From Pseudomonas rhizoryzae (GTDB taxonomy: Bacteria > Pseudomonadota > Gammaproteobacteria > Pseudomonadales > Pseudomonadaceae): 64,000 bases of DNA. Location of the stretch: positions 248,001-312,000 of the forward strand of contig NZ_SULM01000002.1 in NCBI RefSeq assembly GCF_005250615.1, written 5' to 3'. Under the pieces are notes generated by a model. That model saw only the letters and a program-made list of their open reading frames with translations. It was not told the DNA's origin and did no database searches. Position numbers and translations under genes: made by a program. This document shows positions 49,206-57,318 of this stretch, piece by piece. The first letter of the stretch is position 1; each line of letters opens with the position of its first letter.

Positions 49206-49973
49206 ATGCGTCTATTTCTCCTGACATGGCTCTCTGCCTGTCTTGCGCTGCCAGTGGCCGCGCAAGCGAAAGAGAACTCTGCAGCGCGCACTGCCGCTCC
49301 GGTCCATAAGGTCGCAGCACGGCATGTTACCGCCGCTCCACATCACAAGCTTGCAGCCCGGCACGTCGCCGTCGCTACAACTCACAAGACCGCAGCCCGG
49401 CATGGCGCCGCTGCGGACAGCCCCACCCAGGCCGCCTCCAATGCTCGCGCCAAGCGCGCGGCGCGGGCCACCAGCGCTCTGCACCGTAAGCAGGCCACCG
49501 CCCAGGCGGCAACGCGCAATGTTGGCGCTCAAGTCGCCACCCGCGCTCTGGACCTGATAGGTACGCCCTACCGCTATGGCGGTAACAGCCCGAAGAACGG
49601 TTTGGATTGCAGCGGCCTGGTCAACTACGTCTATCGTGACGTGCACAACGTCAAGCTGCCGCGGACCTCGCGTGAGCTGGCTCAGCTCAAGGGCCCCAAG
49701 GTCGCCCGCCACGATCTCAAGGCCGGTGACCTGGTGTTTTTCAAGACCGGTCAGCGCAGCGGTATCGACCACGTCGCCATCTACCTGGGCAACGATAGAT
49801 TCGTTCACGCCCCGCGCAGTGGCGAGAGCGTCCGCGTCGACCATCTGAGCGAGCCCTACTGGACCAAGAGGTTCGCCTCGGCCAAGCGGGTGCTGCCGCA
49901 ACCCACTACCCTGGCCGCGGAAAGCGCTGCCATCGCCGACAAGCCGCGTACCAAGCGTACCCGCAAGTCCTGA
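49206..49973 (+). CDS. NlpC/P60 endopeptidase with a His/Lys-rich repeat
   Basis: The 255-residue exported protein has a signal peptide (MRLFLLTWLSACLALPVAAQ), a low-complexity Ala/His/Lys region and a C-terminal NlpC/P60 domain. The catalytic Cys is 135 in LDCSGLV, with His189 (IDHVAIYL) and a further His201 (FVHAPRSG). It should cut peptidoglycan peptide stems. Residues 34-72 are three 13-residue repeats of the form HKxAARH. The tail is Lys/Arg-rich (TKRTRKS). The ATG at 49206 has only a weak ribosome site. Confidence 0.92.
   Translation: MRLFLLTWLSACLALPVAAQAKENSAARTAAPVHKVAARHVTAAPHHKLAARHVAVATTHKTAARHGAAADSPTQAASNARAKRAARATSALHRKQATAQAATRNVGAQVATRALDLIGTPYRYGGNSPKNGLDCSGLVNYVYRDVHNVKLPRTSRELAQLKGPKVARHDLKAGDLVFFKTGQRSGIDHVAIYLGNDRFVHAPRSGESVRVDHLSEPYWTKRFASAKRVLPQPTTLAAESAAIADKPRTKRTRKS
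49305..49421. repeat. Three 39-bp repeats in the NlpC/P60 gene
   Basis: Starts at 49305, 49344 and 49383, each encoding HK-x-AARH plus a 6-residue spacer (residues 34-72). The copies have diverged at several bases, so the repeat is not recent. Confidence 0.85.
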
Positions 49974-49985
49974 CCCTCCCCTTCG

Positions 49986-50015
49986 CTCCGCCGGGCCCGC
50001 TACCGCCCGGCGGAG
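49986..50015. terminator. Strong hairpin after the NlpC gene
   Basis: An 11-bp stem CTCCGCCGGGC / GCCCGGCGGAG with an 8-base loop begins 13 bases after the stop. There is no T tract, so it may be a weak terminator or a transcript stabiliser. Confidence 0.5.
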
Positions 50016-50106
50016 TGTCGCTCCACTCGGCGCCGCCCAGCGCAAAGCCATTGAACGACGCTCCGCTTCCTGGATACTGTATGCAATCACAGTCCAGGAG
50101 ATCTCG

Positions 50107-51318
50107 ATGGAGCTCGCCGACAAGCTGATCATTCTCGCCGATGCCGCCAAGTACGACGTGTCCTGCGCCAGCAGCGGCGCGCCCAAACGCAGCTCGAAAG
50201 GCAAGGACGGCCTGGGCTCGACCGATGGCATGGGCATTTGCCACAGCTTCACCCCCGATGGCCGCTGCGTGGCGCTGCTCAAGGTGCTGCTGACCAACTT
50301 CTGCCAGTACGACTGCCAGTACTGCGTCAATCGCCGCAGCAGCAACGTGCCGCGGGCGCGCTTCACGCCCGAGGAAGTGGTGCAGCTGACCCTCGACTTC
50401 TACCGCCGCAACGTCATCAGCGGGCTGTTTCTCAGCTCCGGCATCATCCGCTCCTCCAACTACACCATGGAGCAGATGACCCGGGTGGCCCAGCTGTTGC
50501 GTGAACAGCACCAGTTCCGCGGCTACATCCACCTCAAGACCATTCCCGACGCCGATCCCGAGATCATCGCCCAGGCCGGTCTCTATGCCGATCGCCTGTC
50601 GGTGAACATCGAGCTGCCCACCGAGAGCAGCCTGGTCAAGCTGGCGCCGGAAAAGAACGGCAGCAGCATCCGCAAGACCATGGGCAACATCCGCCTGGGC
50701 CTGGAAGAGGCCGAGGCCGAAGCCAAGGCACCGCGCTTCGCCCCGGCCGGGCAGAGCACCCAGATGATCGTCGGCGCCGACGCTACCGACGACCGCACCA
50801 TCCTCGATACCGCCCAGACGCTCTATGGCGCCTATCGCCTGAAGCGGGTCTATTACTCGGCCTTCAGCCCCATCCCGGAAAGCCCAGGCACCGTACCGCT
50901 GCAACCACCGCCGCTGCTGCGCGAGCACCGGCTGTACCAGGCCGACTTCCTCATGCGCGGCTATGGCTTCCAGGCGGCGGAACTCCCCACCGAAGACGGC
51001 CAGCTGCCGCTGGACGTGGACCCGAAGCTCGCCTGGGCGCTGCACAATCGCGCCATCTTCCCGCTGGACCTCAATCGCGCCGATCAGGCGCTGATCGCCC
51101 GCGTTCCGGGGATCGGTGTGCTCTCGGCCAGGCGGCTGGTGGAGCTGCGGCGCGAGCGGCGCATCCGCTATGCCGATCTGATCCGTCTGAAATGCAGCGT
51201 CGAGAAGGCGCGGCCCTTCATCATCACCCAGGACTACCGCCCGCAACCGCGACTGGCGGAATCCCTCGACCTGCGGCGGCAGCTAGCCGAACCGCCTGCC
51301 CAACTCGCCCTGCTCTAG
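50107..51318 (+). CDS. Putative DNA modification/repair radical SAM protein
   Basis: The 403-residue protein has the radical SAM cluster motif CQYDCQYC at residues 66-73 (CX3CX2C) and a C-terminal helix-hairpin-helix DNA-binding segment (ADQALIARVPGIGVLSARRL, about residues 325-345). This is the arrangement of the bacterial family named as putative DNA modification/repair radical SAM protein. No function has been shown for that family to my knowledge. The next gene starts immediately after its stop, and the pairing with a UdgX-type protein is the family's usual partner. The start has GGAG about seven bases upstream. Confidence 0.9.
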   Translation: MELADKLIILADAAKYDVSCASSGAPKRSSKGKDGLGSTDGMGICHSFTPDGRCVALLKVLLTNFCQYDCQYCVNRRSSNVPRARFTPEEVVQLTLDFYRRNVISGLFLSSGIIRSSNYTMEQMTRVAQLLREQHQFRGYIHLKTIPDADPEIIAQAGLYADRLSVNIELPTESSLVKLAPEKNGSSIRKTMGNIRLGLEEAEAEAKAPRFAPAGQSTQMIVGADATDDRTILDTAQTLYGAYRLKRVYYSAFSPIPESPGTVPLQPPPLLREHRLYQADFLMRGYGFQAAELPTEDGQLPLDVDPKLAWALHNRAIFPLDLNRADQALIARVPGIGVLSARRLVELRRERRIRYADLIRLKCSVEKARPFIITQDYRPQPRLAESLDLRRQLAEPPAQLALL

Positions 51319-52758
51319 ATGCACAAGGTCAGTTTCGACGGCACCTTCGCCGGCTGGCGCCAGGAGGCGCGCCGGCTGCTCCAGGCCGGCATCGCCCCGG
51401 CCCAGGTGAGCTGGCAGGAGAGTCGCGGACTGGGTGACCTCTTCGATGAGCCGGCCGAAGCCGTGGCGTCGCCACCCAGCGGCGCCGTGCGCATCCCGCC
51501 GCAACTGGCCGAAGCCTTGACCTACGCCGCCTGTTTCCGCAGTGATGACCGCTGGGCCCTGCTCTACCAAGTGCTCTGGCGGGTCGCCCGGGGCGAGCGG
51601 GCGGCGATGCTGGCCGGCGACGAGGACGGCAGCGAATTGCAACGCCGGGTCAAGGCGATCCGCCGGGAGATCCATCATGTACACGCCTTCCTCCGATTTC
51701 GTCCGCGTGCGGAAAGCGCCGGCCCGCCGGCCTGGGTGGCCTGGCACCAGCCGGCCCACGATGTGCTGGCCCTGGCGGCGCCGCACTTCTGCGACCGCAT
51801 GGGCAACAGCAGTTGGCTGATCGCCACGCCCGAAGCCGCCGCGCTCTGGGACGGCCAGGCGCTCAATATCGTGCAGCCCTGCCCCGCCGACCTGCAGCAG
51901 CTGGCACGCCAGACGCCGGAGGATGACGACCGTAACGCCGGCGACGAACTCTGGCGCGCCTACTATCGCAGCACCTTCAATCCGGCCCGGGCCAATCCGC
52001 GCACCCTGAGAGGCAACATGCCGGCACGCTTCTGGAAGGACCTGCCGGAAGGCCCGCTGATCCCAGCGCTGCTCAGCGAGGCCCGCGCCGGTGCCCAGCG
52101 CCTGGCCCAGGCCGAAGCCGTCGGTCGGCAGAGCGGTCGCGAGGTGCTGATCGCCGCCGAACGCGCCCAGCCGGAGCGACCGCTGCCCACTACCCTCGAC
52201 GAGTGCCGGCGCTGCGACCTCTGGGAAAAAGCCACCCAGCCGGTGGCCGGCGAAGGCCCGCGTACGGCGCGCATTCTGCTATTGGGCGAGCAGCCCGGTG
52301 ACCAGGAAGACCTGTCCGGCCGCCCCTTCGTCGGTCCGGCCGGGCAGGTGTTGATGGCGGCACTCGCCGAGGCGGGACTCGACCGGGGCGAGGTATTCCT
52401 CACCAATGCGGTCAAGCACTTCAAATGGATTCCCCAGGGGCTCAGACGCAAGCACGTCACCCCCGGACCGGAAATCGCGCCCTGTCGCTACTGGCTGGAG
52501 CAGGAATTGCGCGATATCCAGCCGACCGTGGTGGTCGCGCTCGGCTCGACGGCGTTGGAAGCTCTGCTCCGGCGCAAGCCAAGAGGCCTCGCGCAATTCA
52601 TGGGCCGGCCGCTGCGCCTGGACGAGCGCTGGATCATCGCCACCTATCACCCCTCCTACATCCTGCGTACCCCGGATGCCCGGCAGCAGGAACAGGCCCG
52701 CCAGGCCCTGGTTGCCGCCTTGCGCGAGGCCAAAGCCCTGGCGGCCGACAGCGACTAG
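51319..52758 (+). CDS. UdgX-like uracil-DNA binding protein with N-terminal DUF4130 domain
   Basis: The 479-residue protein has an N-terminal DUF4130-like part (about residues 1-240: FDGTFAGWR, AYYRSTFNPARANPRTLRGNMP) and a C-terminal uracil-DNA glycosylase fold. Motif A is GEQPGDQED (residues 323-331), His379 lies in the R-loop LRRKHVTPG, and the second His motif is TYHPSYILR (His444). Cys296, Cys299 and Cys389 are likely iron-sulphur ligands. The UdgX family forms a covalent bond to uracil sites through the R-loop His, and that His is conserved here. It starts at the base after the radical SAM stop. It overlaps the convergent pilU end by four bases. Confidence 0.88.
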   Translation: MHKVSFDGTFAGWRQEARRLLQAGIAPAQVSWQESRGLGDLFDEPAEAVASPPSGAVRIPPQLAEALTYAACFRSDDRWALLYQVLWRVARGERAAMLAGDEDGSELQRRVKAIRREIHHVHAFLRFRPRAESAGPPAWVAWHQPAHDVLALAAPHFCDRMGNSSWLIATPEAAALWDGQALNIVQPCPADLQQLARQTPEDDDRNAGDELWRAYYRSTFNPARANPRTLRGNMPARFWKDLPEGPLIPALLSEARAGAQRLAQAEAVGRQSGREVLIAAERAQPERPLPTTLDECRRCDLWEKATQPVAGEGPRTARILLLGEQPGDQEDLSGRPFVGPAGQVLMAALAEAGLDRGEVFLTNAVKHFKWIPQGLRRKHVTPGPEIAPCRYWLEQELRDIQPTVVVALGSTALEALLRRKPRGLAQFMGRPLRLDERWIIATYHPSYILRTPDARQQEQARQALVAALREAKALAADSD

Positions 52759-53897
52759 CGAAAGCGCTTGGGGGTATCGTCGCCCATGTCCACCGTCAGC
52801 GTACGGGTAACCTGGTTGAGGTGATCGGCATCCGTCTCCGAGCCGAGCTTGATCATCAGCCGCAGGTCGTTGGCGGAATCGGCATGGGCCAGAGCGGCCT
52901 CATAGCTGATCTCGCCTTCGCTATAGAGGCCATAGAGCGACTGGTCGAAGGTCTGCATCCCCAGCTCGACGGACTTCTTCATCAGGGCCTTGAGTTCGTG
53001 CACCTCGCCCTTGCGGATCAGGTCGGCGGCCAGCGGGGTGTTGAGCAGCACCTCGATCACCGCGCGGCGGCCCTGGCCATCGGTGGTGGGTACCAGTTGC
53101 TGGGCGACGATGCCCTTGAGATTGAGCGAGAGGTCCATCCAGATCTGGCTGTGCCGATCCGCCGGGAAAAAGTGGATGATGCGATCCAGCGCCTGGTTGG
53201 CGTTGTTGGCGTGCAGGGTAGCCAGGCACAGGTGGCCGGTCTCGGCGAAGGCCAGCGCGTGCTCCATGGTATCGCGGCTGCGGATCTCACCAATCATGAT
53301 GACGTCCGGCGCCTGGCGCAGGGTGTTCTTCAGCGCCACCTCGAAGGATTCGGTGTCGATACCCACCTCGCGCTGGGTGACGATGCAGCCCTGGTGTTGG
53401 TGGATGTACTCGATGGGGTCCTCGATGGAGATGATGTGACCCGCCGAGTTCTTGTTGCGATGGCCGATCATGGCGGCCAGCGAGGTGGACTTGCCGGTGC
53501 CGGTGGCGCCGACGAAGATCACCAGGCCGCGCTTGGTCATGGCCAGCTTCTTGATGATCTCCGGCAGCCGCAACTGCTCGACGGTGGGAATGTTGACCTC
53601 GATGCGGCGTAGCACCATGCCTACCTGGTTGCGCTGGTAGAAGGCGCTGACCCGGAAGCGGCCGATGCCACGCGCGCTGATGGCGAAGTTACACTCGCGC
53701 TTCTGCTGGAATTCCTGGCGCTGCTCCTCGTTCATCACCCCGAGCACCAGGGCTCGGCACTGGTCCGGCGAAAGCGAGTCCTTGGTGACCGGCATCATGC
53801 GGCCGTTGATCTTCATCGAAGGCGGCACACCGGTGGTGATGAAGAGGTCGGAGGCCCCCTTGTCCACCATCAGTTGCAGGAATCTGTCGAACTCCAT
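52755..53897 (-). CDS. pilU: Type IV pilus retraction ATPase PilU
   Basis: The 380-residue PilT-family ATPase has Walker A GATGTGKS at residues 130-137, the Asp box IMIGEIRSRDTMEHAL and the His box TLHANNA. PilU assists PilT in forceful retraction. The ATG shares one base with the pilT stop (TGATG), so the two are translationally coupled. The C-terminal tail after residue 345 distinguishes it from PilT. Confidence 0.96.
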   Translation of the reverse strand: MEFDRFLQLMVDKGASDLFITTGVPPSMKINGRMMPVTKDSLSPDQCRALVLGVMNEEQRQEFQQKRECNFAISARGIGRFRVSAFYQRNQVGMVLRRIEVNIPTVEQLRLPEIIKKLAMTKRGLVIFVGATGTGKSTSLAAMIGHRNKNSAGHIISIEDPIEYIHQHQGCIVTQREVGIDTESFEVALKNTLRQAPDVIMIGEIRSRDTMEHALAFAETGHLCLATLHANNANQALDRIIHFFPADRHSQIWMDLSLNLKGIVAQQLVPTTDGQGRRAVIEVLLNTPLAADLIRKGEVHELKALMKKSVELGMQTFDQSLYGLYSEGEISYEAALAHADSANDLRLMIKLGSETDADHLNQVTRTLTVDMGDDTPKRFR

Positions 53898-54931
53898 CAG
53901 AAATTCTCCGGCGTCTTGGCCTTCTCGCGCGCCGCGTCGCGGCTGATCAGCCCCTTGGACAGCAGCGCCTTGAGGCACATGTCCAGGGTCTGCATGCCCA
54001 GGCCACCACCGGTCTGGATCGCCGAATACATCTGCGCCACCTTGTCCTCGCGGATCAGGTTACGGATGGCCGGGGTGCCGATCATGATCTCGTGGGCCGC
54101 CACCCGGCCGCCACCGACCTTCTTGAGCAGGGTCTGGGAGACCACCGCCTGCAGGGATTCCGACAACATGGAACGCACCATGGCTTTCTCTTCCGCCGGA
54201 AAGACGTCCACCACCCGATCGATGGTCTTGGCCGCCGAGGTGGTGTGCAGGGTGCCGAATACCAGGTGCCCGGTCTCGGCCGCGGTCAGTGCCAGGCGGA
54301 TGGTCTCCAGGTCACGCAGTTCGCCCACCAGGATGATGTCCGGGTCTTCACGTAGCGCCGAGCGCAGGGCTTCGGAAAAGCCCAGGGTGTCGCGGTGTAC
54401 CTCGCGCTGGTTGACCAGGCACTTCTTGGATTCGTGGACGAATTCGATGGGGTCTTCGATGGTGAGGATGTGGTGGTACTTGGTGTTATTGAGGTAGTCG
54501 AGCATGGCCGCCAGGGTGGTGGACTTGCCCGAGCCAGTCGGCCCGGTCACCAGCACCAGGCCGCGGGGCACGTCGGTGATCTTGCGGAACACCTCGCCCA
54601 TGCCCAGTTCCTCCATGCTCAGCACCTTGGAGGGAATGGTCCGGAATACCGCGCCAGCGCCGCGGTTCTGGTTGAAGGCGTTGACCCGGAAGCGCGCCAC
54701 ACCGGGCACCTCGAAGGAGAAGTCGGTCTCCAGGAATTCCTCGAAGTCCTTGCGCTGCTTGTCGTTCATGATGTCGTAGATCAGCGCGTGCACCTGCTTG
54801 TGCTCGAAGGCCGGCAGGTTGATGCGGCGCACGTCGCCATCGACGCGGATCATCGGCGGCAGGCCGGCGGAGAGGTGCAGGTCGGAGGCGCCTTGCCGCG
54901 CGGAAAAGGCCAGCAATTCGGTGATATCCAT
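53897..54931 (-). CDS. pilT: Type IV pilus retraction ATPase PilT
   Basis: The 344-residue hexameric motor is full length and has Walker A GPTGSGKS at residues 130-137, the Asp box VGELRDLETIR, the His box TLHTTSA and the PilT signature AIRNLIRE. It depolymerises the pilus and is the output of the Pil-Chp system in this window. The start MDITELLAFS at 54931 gives the exact family length. Divergent from yggS. Confidence 0.97.
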   Translation of the reverse strand: MDITELLAFSARQGASDLHLSAGLPPMIRVDGDVRRINLPAFEHKQVHALIYDIMNDKQRKDFEEFLETDFSFEVPGVARFRVNAFNQNRGAGAVFRTIPSKVLSMEELGMGEVFRKITDVPRGLVLVTGPTGSGKSTTLAAMLDYLNNTKYHHILTIEDPIEFVHESKKCLVNQREVHRDTLGFSEALRSALREDPDIILVGELRDLETIRLALTAAETGHLVFGTLHTTSAAKTIDRVVDVFPAEEKAMVRSMLSESLQAVVSQTLLKKVGGGRVAAHEIMIGTPAIRNLIREDKVAQMYSAIQTGGGLGMQTLDMCLKALLSKGLISRDAAREKAKTPENF

Positions 54932-54958
54932 GGGACTCCCAGATGTCGAGCAAGCAGG

Positions 54959-54969
54959 TAGAATGCCGC
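54959..54969 (+). promoter_or_regulatory. Possible -10 box upstream of yggS
   Basis: TAGAATGCCGC, identical to the string upstream of glyA at 1850, lies 99 bases before the yggS start and 27 bases upstream of the pilT start on the other strand. No strong -35 is seen. Confidence 0.35.
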
Positions 54970-55057
54970 GCAGCATTGGCGGTCTGACCTGGTCACCGCC
55001 ACTTATTCATCCGGTACGCCAAGGCCTGCCGGATGCGCCGACGCAAGCAGGGGCTGA

Positions 55058-55756
55058 ATGTCCACGATAGCCGAGAATAGCGCAACCGTACTCGAACGCA
55101 TCGCCGCCGCCAGCCGGACGGCAGGCCGCGATCCCGCGACTGTCGGCCTCCTGGCCGTGAGCAAGACCAAGCCCGCCGCGGCCTTGCGCGAAGCGGCCGC
55201 CGCCGGGCTGCGCGACTTCGGCGAGAACTATCTACAAGAGGCGCTGGACAAGCAGACGGAACTGACCGACCTGCCGCTGGTGTGGCATTTCATCGGCCCC
55301 ATCCAGTCCAACAAGACCCGCGCCATCGCCAGCCATTTCGACTGGGTGCACTCGGTGGATCGCCTGAAGATCGCCCAGCGCCTGGCCGAACAGCGCCCGC
55401 CCGAGCGCGGCCCGTTGAACATCTGCCTGCAGGTCAACGTCAGTGGCGAGGCCAGCAAGTCCGGCTGCCACCCCGACGAGTTACCGGCCTTGGCCACCCT
55501 CGTGAGCCAGTTGCCCAACCTGCGCCTGCGCGGCCTGATGGCCATTCCCGAACCCACCGACGACCCGGCCAGCCAGCGCGCCGCCTTCGCCCGGCTACGG
55601 ACCTTGAGCGAAGCGCTGAACCTGGACCTGGACACCCTGTCCATGGGCATGAGCCAGGACCTGGAAGCCGCCATCGCCGAGGGCGCCACCTGGGTGCGCA
55701 TCGGTACCGCTCTCTTCGGCGCCCGCGACTATGGCGCCGCCGCCTCTTCAACCTAG
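55058..55756 (+). CDS. yggS: PLP homeostasis protein YggS
   Basis: The 232-residue PLP-binding protein belongs to the YggS/PROSC family: VSKTKP (PLP lysine), FGENYLQEALDK, WHFIGPIQSNK and GMSQDLEAAI. It keeps pyridoxal phosphate and amino acid pools balanced. It is followed by proC after 9 bases, an arrangement very common in bacteria. Confidence 0.96.
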   Translation: MSTIAENSATVLERIAAASRTAGRDPATVGLLAVSKTKPAAALREAAAAGLRDFGENYLQEALDKQTELTDLPLVWHFIGPIQSNKTRAIASHFDWVHSVDRLKIAQRLAEQRPPERGPLNICLQVNVSGEASKSGCHPDELPALATLVSQLPNLRLRGLMAIPEPTDDPASQRAAFARLRTLSEALNLDLDTLSMGMSQDLEAAIAEGATWVRIGTALFGARDYGAAASST

Positions 55757-55765
55757 GAAGTCTCG

Positions 55766-56584
55766 ATGAACGATACCCGCATCGCCTTCATCGGTGCCGG
55801 CAACATGGCCGGCGCCATCATCGGCGGGCTGCTCGCCCAGGGCGTACCGGCCCAGCAGCTCAGCGCCAGCAATCGCAATCCGGCCAAGCGCGAGGCGCTG
55901 GCCCAGGCGCATGGCATCCGGGTCGAAGCCAGCAATGTCGCCGTCCTGGATAACGCCGACGTGGTGGTGCTGGGCGTGAAGCCCCAGGTGATGGGCGAAG
56001 TCTGCCAGGAACTGGCGCCGCACCTGCGTCCGGACCAGCTGATCGTCTCGGTCGCTGCCGGCATCACCTGCGCCAGCCTGACGCGCTGGCTGGGGGAGCG
56101 CCCCCTGGTGCGCTGCATGCCCAACGTGCCCTCGCAACTGCGCCTGGGTGCCAGCGGCCTGTTCGCCAACGCGCAGGTCAACGACCAACAGCGCGCCCGG
56201 GCCCAGGAGATCCTCGCCGCGGTCGGCCTGGCGCTCTGGGTCGACGAAGAACGGCAGCTGGATGCGGTCACCGCTGTCTCCGGCAGCGGTCCGGCCTATT
56301 TCTTCCTGCTGATGGAAGCCATGACCCAGGCCGGCATCAAGCTGGGCCTGCCGGCCGAAGTCGCCGAGCAACTGACCCTGCACACCGCCCGCGGCGCCGC
56401 CGCCATGGCCTGCCAGGGCGATCGCACCCCCGAACAACTGCGCCGCTCGGTGATGTCCCCCAAGGGCACCACCGAGCGCGCCATCGAAACCTTCCAAGCC
56501 GGGGCCTTCGAGGATCTGGTCGAGGAAGCCCTCACTGCCGCAGCCGACCGGGCTGCGGAACTGGCCCAGTTGCCGGATCGATAA
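55766..56584 (+). CDS. proC: Pyrroline-5-carboxylate reductase
   Basis: The 272-residue NAD(P)H enzyme makes proline from pyrroline-5-carboxylate. The nucleotide-binding FIGAGNMAGAIIGGL is at the N-terminus, and the C-terminal dimer domain has VSGSGPAYFFLLMEAM and SPKGTTERAI. It is third after yggS in the run yggS-proC-yggT. Confidence 0.97.
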   Translation: MNDTRIAFIGAGNMAGAIIGGLLAQGVPAQQLSASNRNPAKREALAQAHGIRVEASNVAVLDNADVVVLGVKPQVMGEVCQELAPHLRPDQLIVSVAAGITCASLTRWLGERPLVRCMPNVPSQLRLGASGLFANAQVNDQQRARAQEILAAVGLALWVDEERQLDAVTAVSGSGPAYFFLLMEAMTQAGIKLGLPAEVAEQLTLHTARGAAAMACQGDRTPEQLRRSVMSPKGTTERAIETFQAGAFEDLVEEALTAAADRAAELAQLPDR

Positions 56585-56593
56585 GGAGTATCC

Positions 56594-57187
56594 ATGTCCG
56601 CTCTCGCGCAAGCTCTCGTCTACGTCATCCAGACCCTCGGCAGCCTCTACCTGCTGATCATCCTGCTGCGCTTCATCCTGCAGCTGGTCCGCGCCGACTT
56701 CTACAACCCGCTCTCGCAATTCACCGTGCGTGCCACCCAGCCGCTGCTCAAGCCTCTGCGGCGCATCATCCCCGGCTTCGGCGGTGTGGATCTGGCCTCT
56801 CTGGTGCTGGCGATCCTGGTCCAATTGGCGCTGATGATGGTCGTGGTGGTGCTGCTCGGCGCCAGCATCGCCGGCCTGTTCCCTGCTCTGCTGATCTGGG
56901 CCCTGCTGGGCGTGGCCTCGCTGCTGCTGAAGGTGTTCTTCTTCGCCCTCATCATCAGCGTCATCCTCTCCTGGGTCGCCCCCCAGAGCCACAACCCCGC
57001 CGCCGAGCTGGTCAACCAGATCTGCGAGCCGCTGCTGGCGCCGTTCCGCCGCCTCTTGCCCAGCCTCGGTGGCCTGGATCTGTCGCCGATCTTCGCCTTC
57101 ATCGTGATCAATCTGCTGGATCGCTTCGTCATCGGCCAACTGGCCGCGGCCACCGGCATGCCGCAGATTCTCGCGCCCTTCCTCTGA
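56594..57187 (+). CDS. yggT: YggT-family membrane protein
   Basis: The 197-residue inner-membrane protein has two YggT domains (four or more helices in all), with NPLSQFTVRATQPLLKPLRR in the first and NPAAELVNQICEPLLAPFRR in the second. YggT proteins have been tied to ion homeostasis and osmotic stress in E. coli. It follows proC after nine bases. Confidence 0.92.
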   Translation: MSALAQALVYVIQTLGSLYLLIILLRFILQLVRADFYNPLSQFTVRATQPLLKPLRRIIPGFGGVDLASLVLAILVQLALMMVVVVLLGASIAGLFPALLIWALLGVASLLLKVFFFALIISVILSWVAPQSHNPAAELVNQICEPLLAPFRRLLPSLGGLDLSPIFAFIVINLLDRFVIGQLAAATGMPQILAPFL

Positions 57188-57318
57188 TGTCCGACCATTA
57201 GCACCACTCGCCCCTTAGTCACGACCGCCCGCCGCGCCGTGACCGAGGTGGCATTGACCTCCTCTGGATGCTGGGGCACCGTCCTGCCTTTAGCTGTTCA
57301 GGTCAAGGAAGTCCATCT

